From Chryseobacterium gleum (lineage in GTDB: Bacteria > Bacteroidota > Bacteroidia > Flavobacteriales_D > Crocinitomicaceae): a DNA stretch of 41,882 bases. The position numbers were made by a program, and so were the translations under genes. Under the pieces are notes generated by a model. It saw nothing but the letters and a program-made list of their open reading frames with translations. It did not search any database and was not told the DNA's origin. The stretch is from NCBI GenBank assembly GCA_945902775.1, contig CAMDMY010000020.1, positions 1 through 41,882 of the forward strand, in the 5' to 3' direction. Shown here piece by piece: positions 32,966 through 41,532 of this stretch. Every line of letters starts with the position of its first letter. Within the stretch, counting starts at the first letter, position 1.

Positions 32966-34096
32966 TTACTTCTTCGTCAAAAACCCCCAATAAGTAGAGC
33001 GATTTAAAGCGAATAATTTTGAGAATGGATAGGCTTCAGCGAAACTTGCTGGGAACTTCATTTTCTTTCTTTTTTCCCACGAAGTTTTATAGGCACTTAC
33101 AGAACCATTTTCTACTTCGAGGTAGTCCATAATTTGTTTTGTATGTGTTTTCCAGAAATAATATTCTACTTCTTTGTTATTCAATCGATTCCATTTAATA
33201 CGTTCTGAAATCAACCAATTTTTCCAAATTTTATCCCAATCATTTCGTAGATGCATAGGATTAAAATTGTTGATTAACACATTACGAATACCATTGTCTA
33301 CAAAATAGATGGTGTGACTTTTCTTTAACTCGTAACGGTGGTTATTGAAATAAGAAGGTAATTTAATTAAGACAAACGATTTTTCAAGTAAATCGATGTA
33401 ACGTTCTACTGTTTCGTTATCCAATCCACATCTGTCGCCAATATCATTGTAAGAAATAGCATCACCTACTTCGAAAGCCAATAATTGCAACATGTGCATT
33501 AATTTTTTGCCCTTATTGATTCGGTCTGTAACGCCTAAATTGGTAAAAATAACTTGGTCAACTAACTCTCTTAATTTTGGTTTTGCCTTTTCTAGATTTG
33601 AAACCACAGAAGGATAATTACCATAAATCAAACGTTGTTCTAACAAACTTTCTTCAACTGGTAAACCATTGTGTTGCGCCAACTCATAAAATGAGGGAGG
33701 CATTAATTGCATTTCTAATCCTTGTAATTGCAACACCTCACGCAATAATTCATCCATTACTGGTTCGTACGAACAAGTTAAAATCAACGTAATATTCCAA
33801 TCAGTTGAAAGTAAAACCTCTATGATTTCTTGTAATTTATCAAGGTATTGTGCTTCGTGAATAACCACGTAACGATTCAATCCAAAAGATTCTTTCAATG
33901 ATTCTTCAGAAACGACTTCAAACATTTTTTTTGTTGCACGTTTTTGTCCATTCAATTCCATATAAGCAAATCCTGCAGCCGTCAAAATTTCTTGCACGAT
34001 TGTTTGCTTTCCAACTTCTCTAGGACCTGTTAAAAGAAGTAACTTGTTGGTAGCAATTTTTTGCTTAATAGCCTTGTATTGAATTCTAGGAATCAT
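32966..34096 (-). CDS. DUF4143-type AAA protein with degenerate catalytic motifs
   Basis: The 376-residue protein is co-linear with and as long as the intact homologue at 26862-27992, but its key residues are changed. Walker A is GPREVGKQT (Gln31 after the lysine instead of Ser/Thr), Walker B is YVVIHE (His80 instead of Asp), ATGSSA became LTCSYE, and the arginine-bearing LTGRH is lost. In the C-terminal domain Asp324 is kept, but AYEMKW became AYKTSW (Glu337 to Lys, Lys339 to Ser). The fold seems preserved and the frame is open, so it is likely expressed but catalytically inactive. I use the ATG at 34096; the in-frame TTG at 34117 lies within the -7 element TACATTTG (34115-34122). Confidence 0.85.
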   Translation of the reverse strand: MIPRIQYKAIKQKIATNKLLLLTGPREVGKQTIVQEILTAAGFAYMELNGQKRATKKMFEVVSEESLKESFGLNRYVVIHEAQYLDKLQEIIEVLLSTDWNITLILTCSYEPVMDELLREVLQLQGLEMQLMPPSFYELAQHNGLPVEESLLEQRLIYGNYPSVVSNLEKAKPKLRELVDQVIFTNLGVTDRINKGKKLMHMLQLLAFEVGDAISYNDIGDRCGLDNETVERYIDLLEKSFVLIKLPSYFNNHRYELKKSHTIYFVDNGIRNVLINNFNPMHLRNDWDKIWKNWLISERIKWNRLNNKEVEYYFWKTHTKQIMDYLEVENGSVSAYKTSWEKRKKMKFPASFAEAYPFSKLFALNRSTYWGFLTKK

Positions 34097-34114
34097 TTGC
34101 TTTGTATTTTTAAG

Positions 34115-34189
34115 CAAATGTAGAATTTAAAGGTATAATTCGCTCATTTTGTTTAAAAGTTGCGGTAATTGTTTAAAATTAGTTTAAAA
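34115..34189 (-). promoter_or_regulatory. Promoter and GTTTAAAA repeats of the degenerate DUF4143 gene
   Basis: -7 element TACATTTG (minus strand, 34115-34122), 19 bases before the ATG. Upstream, GTTTAAAA occurs three times (34151-34158, 34171-34178, 34182-34189), spaced 20 and 11 bp, close to two and one helical turns. This suggests a cooperative binding site. Confidence 0.55.
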
Positions 34190-34227
34190 GATTAAATCTT
34201 ATTTTAGCCTTAATCTAAATTTCAAAC

Positions 34228-36861
34228 TCATTTTTCAACCACAACGGCTAAAGCTTCAAATTGAGCTTTCACAACTTCAAATCGTTTAATTTTTTCTCTG
34301 CCTTGATTTGCATAAACAACATCTTTTGACTTTTCAAAACCTACAATTTCTTCTTGAATTTGAGCTATTTTATCGTCTACCATTTTTTGTAAATAAGCCA
34401 TAAATTGAGGCATATACATTTTCGTGTAAACGTCTCCTTTTTCTTTTAATAGAGAGTAAATACCAACTGATTTTTCAAACGTTTCAACTTCTTGTCTTGT
34501 TACAAAAATGGTGAATGAATTTAACATTCCAACTTGATCAAAACTTTTCAATTCATCTCCTTTTAATGTTCTTTCAAAGAAAGAATAAGTATCAATTGAG
34601 CCATATTCACTATAAATAGCTCCAACCCCTGCTAATAATTGAGAAGTGTGTTCATTTTCTAGTTTTTTAGCATGTACTAAAGCCAAATCAGAGTTTATTT
34701 TACCAATAGCTACTAATGAAGTTGCAGCTACTAAATACGATTGATCTTTCTCTAGTTTTTCGATTAAGATATTCTCTAATTCTTTTCCTTCTAATGCGTT
34801 TACTAAAAATAATATCGCTTTTGCACGTACTTGAGAATTAGAATCTGTTAATGCTAAATTCTTAATTGCTTCAATTCCTCTCGTTTTAGAATCGTCTTTT
34901 AATTTATTTGCTCGATCAATCGCTAATATACGAATGTTCCAAAACGGATCTTTTAATGCGTCTAAAATCAATTGTTCAGGATGTAAATTGTTCGCTTTAG
35001 TCGCTTCAACAAGTGCATCTCTTCTTGCCTTATAAGAACCTCCATTGTAGAATTGGTGTACATATTGATCCAAAGGTTTTGCCTCACGAATTTTAGCTAA
35101 TAACATTTGTTGATCATCAACAATGACATTGTTTAAAGTCCCTTTATAAGGGAACGTAAATGTTTGAGTAAGTTGATCTGCTACTATTTTATGAATGTGT
35201 TTTCCTTCTGAATCAAACACAGCAATTTGAATTGGTAATTTAAAAATAGGAGCTAATTCTAAATTCTGATTTTGTTCAATTGAAATCGAAACAGTTGAAT
35301 TTGCTTTGTTGTTAAAATGTTTGAAATCCAAAATAGGATGCGCAGAACCTAAATACCATTGATTAAAAAACCAATTCAAATCTTCACCAGAAACTTCTTC
35401 AAAAGCCAAACGAAGTTGTGTGAATTCAGCCGCTTTGAATTTATTTGTAGTCAAGTATAAATTGATTCCTTTGAAAAAAGCCTCGTCCCCTAAATAACTT
35501 CGTAGCATATGTAAAATGCGTCCTCCTTTATTATAGGAATGTCCATCAAACATTTCTTCATTTTCGTTGTAATCAAACCAAACTAAATTATGGTAACCAT
35601 CTGCTTGAGCCGATTGAAAATAACCATCTGCTTCTTTTTCAGCATTGTATGCAGCTTCGTCTAATCCAAAACGATATTCGTCCCATAAGTATTGAGAATA
35701 ATTTGCAAACGATTCATTCAGTGTTAAATTCGACCAAGATTCACATGTTACTAAATCACCAAACCAATGGTGGAATAATTCGTGAGCAATCGTTGATTGA
35801 TCGTTGTCGTCTAGTAATTCACGTTCATTTTTATAGGCATAATCACCAAAAATTACTGCTCCTGTATTTTCCATCGCTCCAGAAACATACTCTCTAACAA
35901 CCATTTGAGAATATTTATCCCAAGGATATTCTACACCAAGTAATTTTGAAAAATAAGCAATCATATTCGGTGTTTCTCCAAAAATAGCTTTTGCGCTTTT
36001 TTCCCAAGCTGGCTCAACGTAGTAATTCACTTCCATTTTAGAACCATCCGGACGCGTATAAAAATCTTTTACCACTTTAAATTCACCAATTCCCATCATA
36101 AATAAATAAGGAGAATGAGGTAAATCTTGTTTCCAATAATCTGTTCTTGTTCCGTTTTGATTTATTTTAGAACTGATTAATTTTCCGTTTGAAAGCGTTG
36201 TATATTTTGAATCAACTGTAATATATACTTCTTGAGTAGATTTAGAATTTGGAGAATCAATTGTTGGGAACCAAACTGAATTTGCTTCCGATTCACCTTG
36301 TGTCCAAATTTGAGGCATTTGTTCTTTATTTTCGCCTTTTGGATTAATAAAGTATAATCCTTTATCAGAAGTAATAGCTGCACTTCCCGAAAGTGCTCGT
36401 TCTTCAGGTTTAGAAACATATTCAATTTTAACCGTATAATTTTCAGTTCGTTTGTACGATTTATCAAGTGTGATTTTCAGTACATCATTTGAATAAGTAT
36501 ATACCAAAGGTTTATTCGCTAAAGAAACATTTTTAATTTCCATTCCTTTTGCATCCAAAATCAAACTATCAGAAGAATAAAAATGAGGTTTTGCAGTAAT
36601 GTAGGCGATTCCATTCATTTTGGAAATGGTCCAATCAAAATTCACTTCAAGTTTAGTATGAATCAAATCAGTAAGAACATTTCTAGTTGCACGATAAACA
36701 GCTCTTTCGGATGGTAACGAAACTTCTTTGATTTCATCTGAATTAGACGATACAGTTGCAGCTGATTCTAAATCTGAAGTATTTGCCTCTTTATGAAAAG
36801 AACCACAAGCTACAAGAGTTGCTAAAAGAGGAAGAAGAATATAAAAAGTTAATTTGTTCAT
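34228..36861 (-). CDS. M1 family zinc aminopeptidase, lipoprotein
   Basis: The 877-residue exported metallopeptidase has a lipobox LVAC (Cys19), the substrate-binding GAMEN (328-332), the zinc motif HELFHHW (His360, Glu361, His364) and the third ligand Glu383 in NESFANY. The N-terminal beta domain (about 60-250) precedes the catalytic domain, and the C-terminus (about 590-870) is a helical, HEAT-like domain. It removes N-terminal residues from peptides at the cell surface or periplasm, likely feeding amino acid uptake. It stands alone on the minus strand, divergent from the biotin carrier gene. Length is normal for bacterial M1 peptidases. Confidence 0.94.
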   Translation of the reverse strand: MNKLTFYILLPLLATLVACGSFHKEANTSDLESAATVSSNSDEIKEVSLPSERAVYRATRNVLTDLIHTKLEVNFDWTISKMNGIAYITAKPHFYSSDSLILDAKGMEIKNVSLANKPLVYTYSNDVLKITLDKSYKRTENYTVKIEYVSKPEERALSGSAAITSDKGLYFINPKGENKEQMPQIWTQGESEANSVWFPTIDSPNSKSTQEVYITVDSKYTTLSNGKLISSKINQNGTRTDYWKQDLPHSPYLFMMGIGEFKVVKDFYTRPDGSKMEVNYYVEPAWEKSAKAIFGETPNMIAYFSKLLGVEYPWDKYSQMVVREYVSGAMENTGAVIFGDYAYKNERELLDDNDQSTIAHELFHHWFGDLVTCESWSNLTLNESFANYSQYLWDEYRFGLDEAAYNAEKEADGYFQSAQADGYHNLVWFDYNENEEMFDGHSYNKGGRILHMLRSYLGDEAFFKGINLYLTTNKFKAAEFTQLRLAFEEVSGEDLNWFFNQWYLGSAHPILDFKHFNNKANSTVSISIEQNQNLELAPIFKLPIQIAVFDSEGKHIHKIVADQLTQTFTFPYKGTLNNVIVDDQQMLLAKIREAKPLDQYVHQFYNGGSYKARRDALVEATKANNLHPEQLILDALKDPFWNIRILAIDRANKLKDDSKTRGIEAIKNLALTDSNSQVRAKAILFLVNALEGKELENILIEKLEKDQSYLVAATSLVAIGKINSDLALVHAKKLENEHTSQLLAGVGAIYSEYGSIDTYSFFERTLKGDELKSFDQVGMLNSFTIFVTRQEVETFEKSVGIYSLLKEKGDVYTKMYMPQFMAYLQKMVDDKIAQIQEEIVGFEKSKDVVYANQGREKIKRFEVVKAQFEALAVVVEK

Positions 36862-37007
36862 ATATTAAAATATTTAGTACAAATCTGTTAAAATAATTTG
36901 GATTTTTATCCATCTAAATGATGAAAGGAAATTTGAGCCTTTTAAAAACTAATTTTTAATGCTGAAAATAAAATTACAATCAGTTTATTTCTGTCTCTAG
37001 ATTTGAA

Positions 37008-37041
37008 TTTGTAGAAATTCTAATAGATTGTATTATTTTTG
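37008..37041 (+). promoter_or_regulatory. Promoter of the biotin carboxyl carrier gene
   Basis: TTTG (37008-37011), 22 bases, TATTTTTG (37034-37041), 18 bases before the ATG. Close to the Bacteroidota consensus. Confidence 0.75.
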
Positions 37042-37059
37042 TGCAAAAAATAAGGCTAA

Positions 37060-37527
37060 ATGGAAAATCGAGTTTGGAACATTGACGAAAAAGAAACGAA
37101 ATCAAGTAGTGGATCTGTTGTAAAATGGGATGATGAACGTTTTTTTACCTTAACTTTTAATGGAAAAGAATTTTTCGGAGAGATTTTAGAAGAAAAATCA
37201 GAAGATCACAAACTGAAAATTAAAATCAATCACCGTGTTTTCGAAGTAAAGAAAAAAGGTGAATTAGATGAATTAATTGCTGCTTTAGGATTAGATGTTC
37301 CAAAAGTGAGAAAATTAAAAGAACTACAAGCACCAATGCCGGGTCGAATTGTAAACATTGCTGTTACAGTTGGTCAAGCTCTTGAAGTTGGAGATGAAAT
37401 CCTTTCTTTAGAAGCCATGAAAATGGAAAACGTATTAAAGGCAGAAGGTGTTGGGACAGTTAAAGCTATTCACATCGCAACAAATGATGTAGTAGATAAA
37501 GGTTCTGTTTTGATTGAATTTGAATAA
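37060..37527 (+). CDS. Biotin/lipoyl carrier protein (acyl-CoA carboxylase or decarboxylase subunit)
   Basis: The 155-residue protein has a C-terminal biotinyl domain (about 85-155) with the biotinylation motif EAMKMEN (acceptor Lys121) and the preceding PMPGRIV, and an N-terminal region that probably docks to partner subunits. This size and layout fits the separate biotin carrier of propionyl-CoA/methylmalonyl-CoA carboxylase systems of Bacteroidota. No carboxylase or transferase subunit is adjacent, so the partner cannot be assigned. It is monocistronic with its own promoter and terminator. Confidence 0.9.
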   Translation: MENRVWNIDEKETKSSSGSVVKWDDERFFTLTFNGKEFFGEILEEKSEDHKLKIKINHRVFEVKKKGELDELIAALGLDVPKVRKLKELQAPMPGRIVNIAVTVGQALEVGDEILSLEAMKMENVLKAEGVGTVKAIHIATNDVVDKGSVLIEFE

Positions 37528-37550
37528 AAAACATACAAGATAATCGTCAT

Positions 37551-37588
37551 AAAAACGGGAGGTAATTCAATTTATCTCCCGTTTTTTT
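37551..37588 (+). terminator. Intrinsic terminator of the biotin carrier gene
   Basis: A 15-bp stem with one G-U pair (37551-37565 with 37572-37586), six-base loop and a run of T. Confidence 0.9.
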
Positions 37589-37616
37589 ATGATTAAAATC
37601 ATGCTTTGATTGTTTC

Positions 37617-37660
37617 GTGATGGGCATCACATTTTTAAAAATCGAACTCCCATAACTTTG
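37617..37660 (+). promoter_or_regulatory. Crp/Fnr-like operator and promoter of hmgA-hpd
   Basis: The perfect palindrome GTGATGGGCATCAC (37617-37630) sits within CGTGA-N6-TCACA, one mismatch from the classical Crp consensus TGTGA-N6-TCACA. The -7 element TAACTTTG is at 37653-37660. With transcription starting about six bases after it, the palindrome centre lies near -43, close to the -41.5 position of class II activator sites. No obvious -33 element is present, in line with an activated promoter. Confidence 0.6.
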
Positions 37661-37744
37661 CTTTAATTATTGAAAAGTAATAATAAAATTACGACATCAA
37701 TAATCTACTAAAGTTATTATTCACACGATTTAAAATTAAGAAGT

Positions 37745-38923
37745 ATGCCAGTTTATCAACTTCAAGGAAAGATTCCACACAAAAGACACATTGTGTTCCG
37801 CAAACCAAATGGTGACTTATACCACGAGGAATTATTTGGAACAGAAGGTTTCGCCGGAGTTTCCTCTTTATTGTATCACCTTTATCCTCCAACTATGGTG
37901 GATGAAATCAAAGCTCCGTACTCTGTAAAACCAGAAGTAGCTTTAGATGACAACATTAAAGCATTAAGTTTTTTAAGTTTCGATGCAACACCTACAAGTG
38001 ATTATATCGAAAGTCGTAAAGTTCTTTTCTTCAACAATGACATTGCAGTTGCAGTTGCAGCTCCAACTTCATCTATGAATGATTATTACTTTAAAAATTC
38101 GGATGCGGATGAATTAATTTTCGTTCACAAAGGAAATGGAGTTTTAAAAACAGCGTATGGTTCTGTTGAATTTGAATACGGAGATTATTTAGTAATTCCA
38201 AGAGGAACAGTTTATCAATTCGTTTTCGAAACAGAAGAGAATAAATTGTTAATCACTGAATCGTATAGTCCGATTAAAACACCAAAAAGATATACAAACG
38301 ATAAAGGTCAATTTTTAGAGCATTCACCCTTCTGTGAGCGTGATTTTAAATTACCAACTAATTTCGAAACACACGACGAATTCGGACAATTCGAAATTAG
38401 AATTAAAAAGAAAGATGTAATTTATTCTACACTTTACCAATCACACCCATTTGATTTAATTGGTTGGGATGGATACAATTATCCTTATGCGTTCTCAATT
38501 TTTAATTTTGAACCAATTACAGGAAGAATTCACATGCCTCCTCCGATTCACCAAACTTTCGAAGGTGCTGGATTTGTGATCTGTTCATTCGTTCCACGTT
38601 TGTATGATTATCACCCAGAAGCAATCCCAGCTCCTTATCACCACAGTAATATCGATTCTGATGAATTATTGTACTATGTAGATGGTGATTTCATGAGTAG
38701 AAATAACATTCAAAAAGGACAAATTACGTTACATCCTGCAGGAGTCCCACACGGACCACACCCTGGAGCAATTGAAAGAAGTATCGGTAAAAAAGAGACA
38801 GGAGAATTAGCAGTAATGATTGATCCATTCTCACCGGTAAAAATCACAAAAGAAGCCATGAAAATTGAAGTGAAAGATTACTACAAATCATGGAGAAATG
38901 CAGAAAAATTAGAAACGATTTAA
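37745..38923 (+). CDS. hmgA: Homogentisate 1,2-dioxygenase
   Basis: The 392-residue non-haem iron enzyme opens the aromatic ring of homogentisate to maleylacetoacetate in tyrosine breakdown. The cupin-type fold carries conserved blocks MPVYQLQGKIPHKRH, DELIFVHKGNG, YGDYLVIPRGTVYQF and GRIHMPPPIHQTFEG, and the C-terminal iron-site candidates HHSN...DE (299-307) and PHGPH (335-339). It is shorter than the roughly 430-445-residue enzymes of animals and proteobacteria, as is usual in Bacteroidota. It lies 28 bases upstream of the hpd gene, so two consecutive steps of the pathway are in one operon. A Crp-like site precedes it. Confidence 0.93.
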   Translation: MPVYQLQGKIPHKRHIVFRKPNGDLYHEELFGTEGFAGVSSLLYHLYPPTMVDEIKAPYSVKPEVALDDNIKALSFLSFDATPTSDYIESRKVLFFNNDIAVAVAAPTSSMNDYYFKNSDADELIFVHKGNGVLKTAYGSVEFEYGDYLVIPRGTVYQFVFETEENKLLITESYSPIKTPKRYTNDKGQFLEHSPFCERDFKLPTNFETHDEFGQFEIRIKKKDVIYSTLYQSHPFDLIGWDGYNYPYAFSIFNFEPITGRIHMPPPIHQTFEGAGFVICSFVPRLYDYHPEAIPAPYHHSNIDSDELLYYVDGDFMSRNNIQKGQITLHPAGVPHGPHPGAIERSIGKKETGELAVMIDPFSPVKITKEAMKIEVKDYYKSWRNAEKLETI

Positions 38924-38951
38924 GTTATAAAACATTAAAATTCAAGAATAA

Positions 38952-40109
38952 ATGGAAACTAAAGATTTAACAAACGTTGCAAATTTTAATTACGGAATTG
39001 AAAAAATATTTGACGAAGCAGCTGATTTCTTACCATTATTAGGAACTGATTATGTGGAGCTGTATGTAGGAAATGCAAAACAATCTGCTCACTACTATAA
39101 AACAGCATTCGGTTTTCAAGAAATCGCTTACTCTGGATTAGAAACAGGTGATAAAGAGAAAACATCTTATGTTTTAAAACAAGATAAAATCCGATTAGTA
39201 TTAACGACTCCTTTTGATCCAGAAAGTGAAATTTCTCACCACATTCGTAAACACGGAGATGGAGTTAAAGTAATCGCTTTATGGGTAGATGATGCAAGAA
39301 GCGCATTTGAAGAAACGACTAAAAGAGGGGCGAAACCATATTTAGAGCCAACAGTTTTAACAGATGAATTTGGTGAAGTTGTAAAATCAGGAATTCATAC
39401 ATATGGAGATACAGTTCATATTTTCGTAGAGCGTAAAAACTACACAGGAGTATTTATGCCAGGTTTTGTTGAATCGAAAAATGATTACAAACCTTCTTCA
39501 ACAGGATTGAAGTACATCGATCATATGGTAGGTAACGTTGAATTAGGTGAAATGAATGAAGTGGCGAAATTCTACAGAGATGTTCTTGGTTTTGCGAATT
39601 TAATCACTTTCGACGATAAAGATATTTCTACTGAATACACTGCTTTAATGAGTAAGGTAATGACAAATGGAAATGGTCGTATTAAATTTCCGATCAACGA
39701 ACCTGCTCACGGATTAAAAAAATCTCAAATTGAAGAATACATTGAATTCTACAAAGGTTCTGGTTGTCAACACATTGCAGTAGCTACAGATGATATCGTT
39801 TTCACAATTTCAGAAATGAGAAAAAGAGGTGTTGAATTCTTACATGTACCTGGCTCTTATTATGATAACGTTGAAGCACGCGTAGGAAACATCAGCGAAG
39901 ATTTAGCGATATTAAAAGGTTTAGGAATTATGGTTGATAGAGATGAAGATGGGTATTTATTACAAATTTTCACGAAACCAGTAGAAGATAGACCAACTTT
40001 ATTTTTCGAAATTATTCAACGTAAAGGGGCAAAATCTTTCGGTAAAGGAAACTTTCAAGCTTTGTTTGAGTCAATCGAGGCAGAACAAGCAAGAAGAGGA
40101 ACTTTATAG
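38952..40109 (+). CDS. hpd: 4-hydroxyphenylpyruvate dioxygenase
   Basis: The 385-residue Fe(II) enzyme turns 4-hydroxyphenylpyruvate into homogentisate, the substrate of the hmgA product. Two vicinal-oxygen-chelate modules are visible: N-terminal (about 30-165, [22 protein letters not shown]) and C-terminal (about 185-365, [14 protein letters not shown]). The iron ligands are His191, His274 ([11 protein letters not shown]) and Glu353 ([10 protein letters not shown]). It is probably co-transcribed with hmgA, and the unit ends in a terminator. The last pathway enzymes (maleylacetoacetate isomerase, fumarylacetoacetase) are not in the window. The stop TAG merges with a short hexanucleotide array. 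Confidence 0.96.
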   Translation: METKDLTNVANFNYGIEKIFDEAADFLPLLGTDYVELYVGNAKQSAHYYKTAFGFQEIAYSGLETGDKEKTSYVLKQDKIRLVLTTPFDPESEISHHIRKHGDGVKVIALWVDDARSAFEETTKRGAKPYLEPTVLTDEFGEVVKSGIHTYGDTVHIFVERKNYTGVFMPGFVESKNDYKPSSTGLKYIDHMVGNVELGEMNEVAKFYRDVLGFANLITFDDKDISTEYTALMSKVMTNGNGRIKFPINEPAHGLKKSQIEEYIEFYKGSGCQHIAVATDDIVFTISEMRKRGVEFLHVPGSYYDNVEARVGNISEDLAILKGLGIMVDRDEDGYLLQIFTKPVEDRPTLFFEIIQRKGAKSFGKGNFQALFESIEAEQARRGTL

Positions 40110-40131
40110 ATTGAGATAAAGATTGAGTAAA
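40108..40131. repeat. Short hexanucleotide array at the hpd stop codon
   Basis: AGATTG, AGATAA, AGATTG, AGTAAA starting on the second base of the TAG stop. It resembles the arrays at 25276 and 30839. A hairpin TGAGATAA/TTATCTCA (40112-40139) overlaps it. Confidence 0.55.
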
Positions 40132-40176
40132 TTATCTCATTATTAAAAATAATAGATGATTGAGTTCATCGAATTC

Positions 40177-40212
40177 AGGGGGAGGATACATTTCATTCCC
40201 CCTTACTTTTTT
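40177..40212 (+). terminator. Intrinsic terminator of hmgA-hpd
   Basis: Stem AGGGGGA/TCCCCCT (40177-40183 with 40197-40203) followed by TACTTTTTT. Confidence 0.75.
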
Positions 40213-40309
40213 AAACCTATTTTTTTGAAATACAATTCCATTTGAATGACTTTAATCAGTTTCTTAAATCCTTAACATAAATTGGGATGAGGTTCCTATA
40301 AGAATCTTT

Positions 40310-40317
40310 TACATTTG
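40310..40317 (+). promoter_or_regulatory. -7 element of desaturase copy 2
   Basis: TACATTTG, with a possible TTG at 40282-40284 (25-base spacer, slightly long). It lies 59 bases before the ATG. Confidence 0.5.
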
Positions 40318-40376
40318 TATAAACTATGGTTTTCAGCTCTTATAAACGCTGAAAAATAACACAAAATAAACTAAAA

Positions 40377-41459
40377 ATGAAAACGATACATTTCGCTAAA
40401 GAAGATGTAAGTCACGAAACTTTTTCTTCGGCATTACGCAAAAATGTCACTAATTATTTCAAAGAAAATAATATTTCATCCAATGCAAATGCAACGATGG
40501 TTATTAAAACAATCGCCATGGTTTCTATGTATTTGGTGCCTTTTTTTGTGATTTTAGTATTTAATCCATCTGCTTGGATTGCTTTGGCATTAACAGTTTT
40601 AATGGGTATAGGAATTGCAGGTACAGGAATGGGAGTGATGCACGATGCTGTTCACGGTTCATATTCTAAAAATAAATGGGTAAACAATTTACTAGGAGGA
40701 ACGATTTATCTTCTAGGCAGTAATAAACTAAATTGGAAAATTCAACACAATGTTTTACATCATACGTATACAAATATCAATGAGTATGATGAAGATATTG
40801 ATTCTAAAGGTCCTATTCGTTTGGCGGAAAATTCGGAAATAAAACCATTTCATAAATATCAATACATTCATGCATTTTTCTTTTACGGATTAATGACGAT
40901 TGTTAAAACGTACAACGATTTTCCTCAATTAGCGAAATACAATAAATTAGGTTTAACAAAAGGTCAAAATGTCAATCCAACAATTGAATATCTAAAAATG
41001 ATATTAAGAAAAGTAGTATACATGGTTTTAATTATAGGATTACCCTTGTATTTTACTGATTTCACTTGGTGGCAAGTATTAATTGGATTTTTCGTAATGC
41101 ACTGGGTTGCAGGATTTATTTTAGCAGTTATTTTTCAATTAGCACACGTCGTAGAGGGAGCTGATCAACCAATGCCAACTAAAGATGGAAATATCGACAA
41201 TGAATTTGCCGTGCATCAATTGCTAACAACTTCTGACTTTGGAAGAAATAATGGTTTTTTAAACTGGTTTGTAGGCGGATTAAATTTTCAAGTAGAACAC
41301 CACTTATTCCCTCATATTTGTCACGTTCATTATAAAAATCTTTCATACATCGTTGAAAAAACAGCGAAAGATTTTAATCTTCCTTATAACTTAAAACCTT
41401 CGTTTGGTGCTGCTGTGAAATCACACGTGAAACGTTTAAAAGAATTAGGGAGTAAATAA
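40377..41459 (+). CDS. Membrane fatty acid desaturase, copy 2
   Basis: The 360-residue paralogue of the enzyme at 10937-12043 has the histidine boxes at the same positions: HDAVH (89-93), HNVLHH (124-129) and QVEHH (305-309). The flanks are also shared (NWxIQHNVLHHTYTN; HLFPxICHxHY). It is an integral membrane di-iron enzyme that desaturates acyl chains. It has its own TAnnTTTG promoter and probable terminator, unlike copy 1, which seems to head an operon, so the two may be regulated differently (for example by temperature). Chain-position specificity cannot be read from the sequence. Confidence 0.92.
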   Translation: MKTIHFAKEDVSHETFSSALRKNVTNYFKENNISSNANATMVIKTIAMVSMYLVPFFVILVFNPSAWIALALTVLMGIGIAGTGMGVMHDAVHGSYSKNKWVNNLLGGTIYLLGSNKLNWKIQHNVLHHTYTNINEYDEDIDSKGPIRLAENSEIKPFHKYQYIHAFFFYGLMTIVKTYNDFPQLAKYNKLGLTKGQNVNPTIEYLKMILRKVVYMVLIIGLPLYFTDFTWWQVLIGFFVMHWVAGFILAVIFQLAHVVEGADQPMPTKDGNIDNEFAVHQLLTTSDFGRNNGFLNWFVGGLNFQVEHHLFPHICHVHYKNLSYIVEKTAKDFNLPYNLKPSFGAAVKSHVKRLKELGSK

Positions 41460-41489
41460 TTGACTTCGAGAACCTCAGTCAACTTTTAC
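41460..41489 (+). terminator. Probable terminator of desaturase copy 2
   Basis: TTGACT, two bulged bases, GAG-AAC-CTC, AGTCAA (41460-41482), then a broken T-rich tail CTTTTACTTCG. Confidence 0.45.
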
Positions 41490-41532
41490 TTCGTTTAGTT
41501 AATCCTTTTAATAGGGAAATATAAAGTTATCT

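Noticed and set aside
32790..32990. 66-codon minus-strand frame over the structured repeat
   Set aside because: It reads through the hairpin repeats and overlaps the end of the DUF4143-type gene; no family resemblance.
34097..34117. TTG start for the degenerate DUF4143 gene
   Set aside because: It lies in the -7 element; the ATG at 34096 gives the same length as the intact homologue.
41419..41434. CACGTGAAAC half-site in desaturase copy 2
   Set aside because: The left half does not match parS; single half-sites are expected by chance.
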